A DNA stretch of 64,000 nt from Anisus vortex (taxonomy: Eukaryota > Mollusca > Gastropoda > Planorbidae), in NCBI GenBank assembly GCA_949126835.1, contig OX421499.1, forward strand, positions 8,883,026 through 8,947,025, read 5' to 3'. Every line of letters starts with the position of its first letter. Position 1 is the first letter of the stretch. The translations under genes and the position numbers were made by a program. This document shows, one piece after another, positions 63,476 through 64,000 of this stretch. The notes beneath the pieces were generated by a model. It was not told where the DNA came from. It saw nothing but the letters and a program-made list of their open reading frames with translations, and made no database searches.

Positions 63476-64000
63476 GAAGTTTGTGACTTTTGTGTTAGGT
63501 TTGGGAAAAGTTAGGGAAATTTTAAAATAATTTTAGAGTAGGCATATGAAACCTGTTCTAATATTATTTTGTTAATGTCAGTTTTGCGCCTATTAAAACT
63601 TTAGCACCTATGGGGCTACTAACTCCCCCGACCCCCCTTCAACCCGACCCACATCTTAGTTATCCAACTGCTTGCATAGACAAACTCACAAATCCTATAG
63701 TGATTGTTACACCACGCGTATAACTTATTCATATCAGGTTAGACTTATACATTAATAGTGACTCGGTGTGCTGTTGCGTATGGTGCTGCTAGTTTTAAAA
63801 CACACTATGGCCTCATTCTATTTTTATTATATTTCAGTAGTCGCGCCTGCTTTTCATAACCCCCCCCACAACACACACAGTAAAGTAATTTGAGGGGGGC
63901 GGAGAGGGGGAGCTCCCCATGTGTCAACTCTTAGGCAAAAAAAAAAAACCAATAACTTTCTTAATCGTCTCTATAAGCGCTAAATTCGACCCTCGCCCTA
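63476..64000. other. Terminal spacer
   Basis: No gene seen. C-rich patches (63624-63650, 63850-63860), a GAGGGGGCGGAGAGGGGGAG-like purine stretch at 63893-63912 and a poly-A run occur. Confidence 0.5.

Overview
The window is AT-rich, intron-rich metazoan DNA. Interspersed tRNA-derived SINEs, many hAT-type MITEs, non-LTR retrotransposons and the recurring word TAGGCCTA in non-coding DNA are what I would expect from a gastropod mollusc (heterobranch/pulmonate-like). This is an inference from repeat character and gene content, not a database match.

Layout. (1) 51-2278, + strand: the last three coding exons of CFDP1/BCNT (Bucentaur), recognised from the BCNT-C domain. (2) 2279-9818: transposon-rich spacer holding several hAT-like MITEs with 8-bp target duplications (one nested in another), a PIF/Harbinger-like MITE, SINEs and minisatellites. 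(3) 9819-18507, +: a six-exon ZNFX1-like gene (ZNFX1-A), about 2041 aa, with one giant exon. (4) 18508-24940: AT-rich spacer with MITEs and a SINE. (5) 24940-35535: about 10.6 kb of satellite with a 32-bp monomer, higher-order periodicity and internal segmental duplications. (6) 36774-45752, +: a second ZNFX1-like gene (ZNFX1-B), about 2028 aa, with the same intron phases; its first intron carries an antisense RTE-like LINE fragment. (7) 45753-55530: spacer with a possible minus-strand spliced transcript, a large foldback element and degenerate tandem repeats. (8) 55539-60210: an essentially complete P-element-like transposon with a THAP-domain transposase, terminal inverted repeats and an 8-9 bp target duplication. 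(9) 60495-63475: an RTE-like LINE inserted into a SINE (target duplication visible), then a 5'-truncated but otherwise open Jockey/CR1-like LINE.

The two ZNFX1 genes are SF1 RNA helicases with NFX1-type zinc fingers. ZNFX1 proteins act in small-RNA inheritance (nematode) and antiviral dsRNA sensing (mammals). The paralogs differ at roughly one base in five around Walker A but share a 179-bp tract with no differences over helicase motifs II-III, a signature of gene conversion. The other strong signals are the intact P-type element whose reading frame breaks exactly at a U_UUU_UUU heptamer, and a SINE that shares a 3' hairpin with the downstream LINE, including a compensatory base-pair change.
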